Below, one piece after another: positions 63,701 to 64,000 of a stretch of 64,000 nucleotides of DNA. The position numbers were made by a program, and so were the translations under genes. Origin of the DNA: Phycisphaerae bacterium. Its GTDB lineage: Bacteria > Planctomycetota > Phycisphaerae > Sedimentisphaerales > Anaerohalosphaeraceae. The stretch covers positions 1 through 64,000 of the forward strand of contig JACZKQ010000144.1 in assembly GCA_014859965.1 (NCBI GenBank). Direction: 5' to 3'. Within the stretch, counting starts at the first letter, position 1; each line of letters begins with the position of its first letter. The notes beneath the pieces are model-generated. The model was not told where the DNA came from, did no database searches, and saw nothing but the letters and a program-made list of their open reading frames with translations.

Positions 63701-64000
63701 CGCTGATCGAGCCGCGCGTGATGTTGTTGACGATATCGCAATTGATCAACGTCGCATGCGTCTCCTGGCCGGGCAAGCCGCCGCCGGGGAACCCCGGGAA
63801 GGAGTACCCGCCCGAATAATCATACGCATAACCGCCGATATAGATTCCGCCGCCGTTGCCCGTCCACTGCCGCGGGTCGCCGATTCTCTGGAACCACAAT
63901 GCATCGTCAGGGAACGATGTTCTGTAAAGATCATATTCATCCGACAAACCGCCCCAGCCGGCGCCAAGACCATCGCCCGCGGAGTCGCCGCCCTGCCCGC
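51753..64000 (-). CDS. Giant secreted beta-helix protein with inserted subtilisin, choice-of-anchor L and dockerin domains (5' end outside window)
   Basis: At least 4082 codons; the frame is open through the right edge, so a TTG at 63947 is not a real start. The bulk is parallel beta-helix repeats of the polymorphic/pectin-lyase type ('NSSFSGGGVYLGG', 'GGAIYFGENTSPIIKNV', 'FTNCSATGGNGG'). Each helix module closes with a 'T-T-R-T/L-D ... V/I-D-x-G-Y-H-Y' cap and is followed by an InlB-B-like sandwich and a new helix start ('ILIVAPGTYQGNIDVRGR'). A complete S8 peptidase is inserted in the first visible module, a choice-of-anchor L domain in the second, and a dockerin-type repeat pair plus about three Fn3-like domains form the C-terminus. 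Presumably surface-attached or extracellular, perhaps an adhesin or self-processing scaffold. The minus-strand terminator at 51673 ends it. Confidence 0.93.
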   Translation of the reverse strand, partial: GQGGDSAGDGLGAGWGGLSDEYDLYRTSFPDDALWFQRIGDPRQWTGNGGGIYIGGYAYDYSGGYSFPGFPGGGLPGQETHATLINCDIVNNITRGSISGRGGNYSGSIHPPFRHYQMPAYGAGFYAAPDVEAVLTDCQVVNNRIEPHPDGETYDDYHSANQYYGYGGGVCVHGAEQSKPSVIMADCHIAENFAPVGGGMYWIDAYMDVADSNMVRNRSFAGGGAYFLDSPDTFVTNCLVQGNNAVFQQPDGTAPDPGTLPIHGAGGGIYSFNSNALIADTTITQNSSSFSGGGVYLGGHPESIFPLLAMPELKNCLITDNTAAQDGGGLSVNFYADVSVNNCTIAHNAVTGKAGEGFGYGGGVHVASGSRATIKDSIVWYNRGSLGAQLAVAHPDEFSEETRTQIDFLYSTAGPFLDPDSFEELIFGDDADDSNSGGTITPTGVIIEPDTINAAFASGGQKAKIVVSLKGQDLLDIRKATDWKSPASVAILQQAVAQRQNAVLSTLSPAEFTMGQRYQNLASFSGEVTPAGLDKLASHPLVAHIEPERYFTPMMAQALPLANALVARQAYDGTGVSIAIVDSGIDYTHPMLGGQGLGLGGFPNAKVIGGHDFAMKDPDPMPDGEPHGTACAGIAAGLIGLNGDYIGGVAYGAKLYALKIADIYGMLSLSAGLAAWDWCLTNMYADPENPILVVSNSWGRYGFPVDEAAVADALYPALADAADALTRAGVTVMAASGNDGFAGQGISVPSALSDVISVGAVYDTTDQVTGYSNAGDLLDILAPGDPIATTDIVGAGGYGPGDYTQTFNGTSAATPFAAGCVASIQSAAIEKLGRFLTPREIRSLLVVTGTPVTDTKVLITKPRVNLGAALASMSSIPIYVQEDCELPGWDADNEVWDYDLTRNIFDEPDFVSGYYLNYDSPCVDAGSAPALELGMNLYTTRLDGQLDADMVDMGYHYRQGVPIYPVQVTVVQNAADPTISGLAQIELPDGSIVEGTQLSAQAHEGQEVVLRAIPGDGAFVKGWYDRVGRLVSTNAAITILVDKDNIFTVEFKKGRTVQVSGGGDVLRQAVLDAQNGDILIVAPGTYQGNIDVRGRKLKIVSVDPSNPDVMGATVINCGPGERGFIFDNGEDSQVVVSGFTIVNGGIPGQSGGAIYFGENTSPIIKNVRVANSSAVLANGGAFYIAPGSSPTFINVIIENCSVVAGSGGGVFIDIGAAPTFIECVITNCSAFDGAGGAVYSAENTRPVFIDCLFTENAAAIAGGAVFFSLRCESQITNCQFIDNTLYAFGDPALYYGNGGAVYYGMYNTVDVADSNFIGNTADHGGAIYFDRHTTGTVNLSLMSGNFASSDGGAVYMQKTNALKLTDCAIVENEALRGGGLFSIYGVDNVVQGSAFRDNMANRPVSGPIDPNAPGGGSAGASGSVAGFGGGLYVFGEDIRVLDSAFSMNMAGNSGGGLYLSGDSELVNPEVYPQLVNCLITMNSASQRGGGIACDWFARPRIAHCTIADNSGGLQGGGLSVAYDGQAEIIDSIVWANYATEGAQVAVVRDNELDPAATSVSISYSNIGPLANPDLVPDANELGVGLVITPMTSPTEMVEMLLGEGIRIVGVPSYTGAAIASGSFTGGIAAGIGIEAGIVLTTGDASTAPGPNGSDFATTVNNYPGDVDLDAIVGGGLFGGTNDAAVLEFDFETRGGSLFFNYVFASEEYNEFANSPFNDVFAFFLDGVNIALIPGTRTPVEINTINGGNPLGVNPNNPELYNNNDLSDGGPFFNIEYDGFTVVLTARAPNVGPGIHHIKLAIADVGDFALDSAVFIQAGSFSDTASFSPPVYVEDGGTLNGTVRYDFDPVAEQYNLGDYVISDNPQFTGDASLYGGDDPLLFVGGYMLSHIAAGQVIDSNCIGAGSMTAADAGLADGYTTRTDQVADVDVVDLGYHYLLFEPAEYMLTVLIDQDVIGGPYGTVTFVPEPIGYDPVTGAPLFKGGTSVEVIAVPNDGYRVRRWIGTVDAPAWHQPSATVLMNGDRVIRLLFELDVARNLLVPTVFKTIEEAVAAASPGDTIIVDPGIHYISSPDGIDFDGKMITLTSIAPDNQGVIAQTIIDCLGSRYTTKRAFHFHNGETAQATVKGFTIRNGYYHGALGRHAVVPGLPIDPDEDPAERFRAYGGESVAGDGYGGAILCENGSSPTFEHCVVTNSVVTGGYGGEGAAGANNYYNNQQDGQWGGHGGSGSGNGHGGAVAVRTLSNPTFRYCVFKDNTAMGGCGGTGGDGGNGNAAGAGGAGGDAFGFGRGGAIYADNFSHPVVEHCQFINNSVRWGIVGHGGARGQGDEGDPEAYAGANGMYLNSLYIGGFEVVSGGAVYYMNSCDVAFSDCVFTDNKAFEVISSIIQGFQYTELPIYTRGGAIYSAQGNNVRLERCEFAGNMGGAVYSEKSNKVSIEDCTFRDNRGLDQADYEVPGLVNSYYMYYGYSYYYLGSYYQADSRTSPGGALYVGPNGQATIQRTAFLENEAYIGGAVNTKSSASFSECTFSNNTASAYGGAVDAFDNTDPNRIMLDLVFDKCSFAGNDAAWGGAVHSHQSEAVFVDCYLANNAAQSGGGLFLSDGDLIVRGGVFSGNEAVDESVQGLDGIGGALAIVSSTAKISGATFAANLAEGNRASGGAIAFYGGDDKITHQVVNCLFTGNAAQVKGGAISASMVTEPIITNCTFVDNTAAAGGAIGCDWMSSLKATNSIFAHCSNVAVAEEDIGGSAMTFNLFYSNTGGDYGIYNSVPNVQTGLFTYPFVSKTGGPTLHASNLTGNPLFVQGPLGGYYLSHMAAGQVADSPAINRGNGTAEGLGMNELTTRTDGVPDPDVIDIGYHYPQHSQVPQYNLTVTVEGGPGVVSLNPAGPYYSGMVVTLTVQPQQNYRVKAWSGGTLNDRSRETTNLVVMDRDKDIIVYLDQPRILIVGSKPGYTSIQHAIDDALDGDIVQLQPGEYTSDTWGILDFYGKEITLTGKNPDSADVVASTIINGYGFSFNNVGPRTVLSGFTLTAGRVQLFSSSPTIRNVRFVSCNWIGGTPPSVQGSDGPDGGDAIGGAIRMYDSSPQILNCTFDGCTVTAGSGARGSDGVEGHQRGYDGGWAGRAYGGAVYMAWNSNPVFKNCTFTNCSATGGNGGDGGNGIEGAAGGRAGNWLWTESLEEYIRWSWAWDGWQWGDKLGDYGWFMWTGWYKTTDPWYQAWVEDVYDRYYDHWRYSGYGGAVYAEVNSNPKFHNCEFTDNATSGGVSGVNGSPAGWGPYRPLDIENGGGAVYIADGCEAEFVDCVITGNTADATPVDAPDDYYISFGGGILAENNSQVKLTNCRVWQNRAALGGGVYWLDSGLNVADCNFMGNIAYSGGAMYGLDGQASITGGFVHRNFAGSEDTSIVDIAGSGGGIYLASVTAALKDVQMFGNQANLSGGALFLSGPEPLETTVQNCLFHDNRAGRDGGGMSVNWFSESIISNCTFADNWATGYFGFLDPLITDPNQVPQDGDDDGELDFAGGGGALYCAYGSNVEVIDSIFWGNYAQSGRQITVGTGLEFEPRPSTLKISYSDVEGGRGEAAVLVEDGCVMLWDDTNILANPLFADGPKGKFYLSQPLAGQDSNSPCVNHGSNFASVLGMNRYTTRTDDAFNAYDIGVVDMGYHYRLDFTPDSCRFCDLHLDGLVELADLAIFAEQQWLSTCQGFDDCDGADLNGDNVVDLADFVMFASCWFAADTTAPDPAEWDMKPHSQPDGMEMSAAVALDAWFGDMVTYRFICTTDASFSSVPQQGYNQGAPNYRATPWYYKPNGTNMVQDAEYTFIVRVSDPAGNTAESKPASAIAKVEGDPPMPNPSQWATLLEDGVDGLPRVASQTSVSMVARTATDASGPVEYYFKATDATGTGPAPAGADDSGWQLSPVYEDTGLTAGVVYSYRVSTRDRYHTISGESPVASVLMDPAMVDFTAPPTPLWVDAPEQYFFGGIWWHFMSVEPVVDPDGNGEEYQWDCVDNSNLNRHAWRNDLTVLVPGLDYPDPLIVAGSVPPLPNQLWVRAGAANLKYRYRVRVRDQSPNRDTNVSAWTPMLSVP
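52800..52995 (-). other. Domain inside the giant protein: dockerin-type calcium-binding repeats
   Basis: Two EF-loop-like units ('DLHLDGLVELADLAIFAEQ' and 'DLNGDNVVDLADFVMFAS') follow the last GYHY cap. Fn3-like domains (51760-52790) form the C-terminus after them. Confidence 0.8.
58520..59250 (-). other. Domain inside the giant protein: choice-of-anchor L
   Basis: 'IASGSFTGGIAAGIGIEAGIVLTTG', 'AAVLEFDFETRGGSLFFNYVFASEEYNEF' and 'DVFAFFLDGVNIALIPGT' are the signature of choice-of-anchor L extracellular domains. It occupies the same place in its module as the subtilisin does in the previous one. Confidence 0.85.
61440..62700 (-). other. Domain inside the giant protein: I9-like propeptide and complete S8 subtilisin
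   Basis: A propeptide-like segment ('KAKIVVSLKGQDLL' to 'LVAHIEPERYFTPMMAQ') is followed by all four S8 signatures: Asp in 'SIAIVDSGIDYTHP' (near 62250), His in 'EPHGTACAGIAAG' (near 62113), oxyanion Asn in 'VVSNSWGRYG', and Ser in 'FNGTSAATPFAAGC' (near 61570). It appears catalytically competent, unlike the subtilase at 37191. Confidence 0.9.

Larger units (their letters stand above)
53000..63940 (-). repeat. Modular protein-level repeat: four helix modules each ending in a GYHY cap
   Basis: Caps containing T-T-R-x-D followed by G-Y-H-Y lie at about 61125-61205, 58188-58275, 55433-55510 and 53007-53095, spaced about 2.9, 2.8 and 2.4 kb. Within modules the short GGA-I/V-Y and N-C-x-F units recur every 25-40 residues. 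Confidence 0.75.

Noticed and set aside
51753-64000. Tandem DNA repeats or a CRISPR-like array in the repeat-rich giant gene
   Set aside because: Repetition is at protein level with strongly diverged DNA and no constant-length spacers.

Overview
The window (about 58-60% GC by eye) reads as a chromosomal segment of a planctomycete-like bacterium, most plausibly Phycisphaerae/Sedimentisphaerales. This is inferred from the gene repertoire, not from a marker gene: many Tat-exported Gfo/Idh/MocA oxidoreductases, DUF1080 and ThuA proteins, a Tat sulfatase, PQQ-type propellers, dockerin-like calcium repeats, a CotH/lamin-tail protein and a giant beta-helix protein. I found no rRNA, tRNA, CRISPR array, insertion sequence or integrase.

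Layout. 1-5294 (+): an operon for exported polysaccharide/sugar chemistry (propeller end, Tat sulfatase with HEAT tail, aldose 1-epimerase, Tat aldo/keto-reductase-like protein, tetraheme cytochrome lipoprotein). 5325-9175: a divergent pair, a secreted GH99/DUF5010-like protein (-) and a GH32 fructan hydrolase (+). 9350-11711 (-): HEAT protein, Tat Gfo/Idh oxidoreductase, and a pseudopilin-like protein with an abnormal N-terminus. 12006-15397: Nfu Fe-S scaffold, NifA-like sigma-54 activator, a remnant of phoU, an iron-sulfur flavoprotein and a ferritin-like protein. 15521-26079 (+): a sodium/solute symporter, an 1850-residue CotH/lamin-tail/dockerin protein and a two-domain M16 lipoprotein. 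26086-36861 (-): an 11-kb co-directional block, pyrR-pyrB-patatin-pyrC followed by NYN RNase-araB-araD-isomerase-tandem MBL protein.

37191-50757 (+): a dockerin-bearing subtilase with a broken catalytic triad, then two copies of one module: a Tat Gfo/Idh oxidoreductase followed by a large HEAT/DUF1080 fusion. The first fusion also carries ThuA and F5/8C domains. Between the copies lie a PQQ-type propeller and a beta-lactamase-fold protein whose catalytic residues are substituted. 50900-51580 (-): SGNH esterase lipoprotein. 51753-64000 (-): the 3' 12.2 kb of a giant secreted protein made of beta-helix modules, with a complete subtilisin and a choice-of-anchor L domain inserted at equivalent points of successive modules.

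How it may work together (inference): exported glycosidases and sulfatase trim a fructan- or sulfated-glycan-type substrate. The Gfo/Idh plus DUF1080/ThuA modules would oxidise sugars to 3-keto forms and cleave them in the periplasm. Freed pentose would be fed through AraB/AraD and the FucI/AraA-like isomerase, and the symporter would import small solutes. The most unusual items are the duplicated Gfo/Idh-DUF1080/HEAT module, several apparent pseudoenzymes (AKR, beta-lactamase fold, first MBL domain, one subtilase), the modular giant with alternative domain insertions, and a 43-codon leader ORF with a palindrome ahead of the first module.
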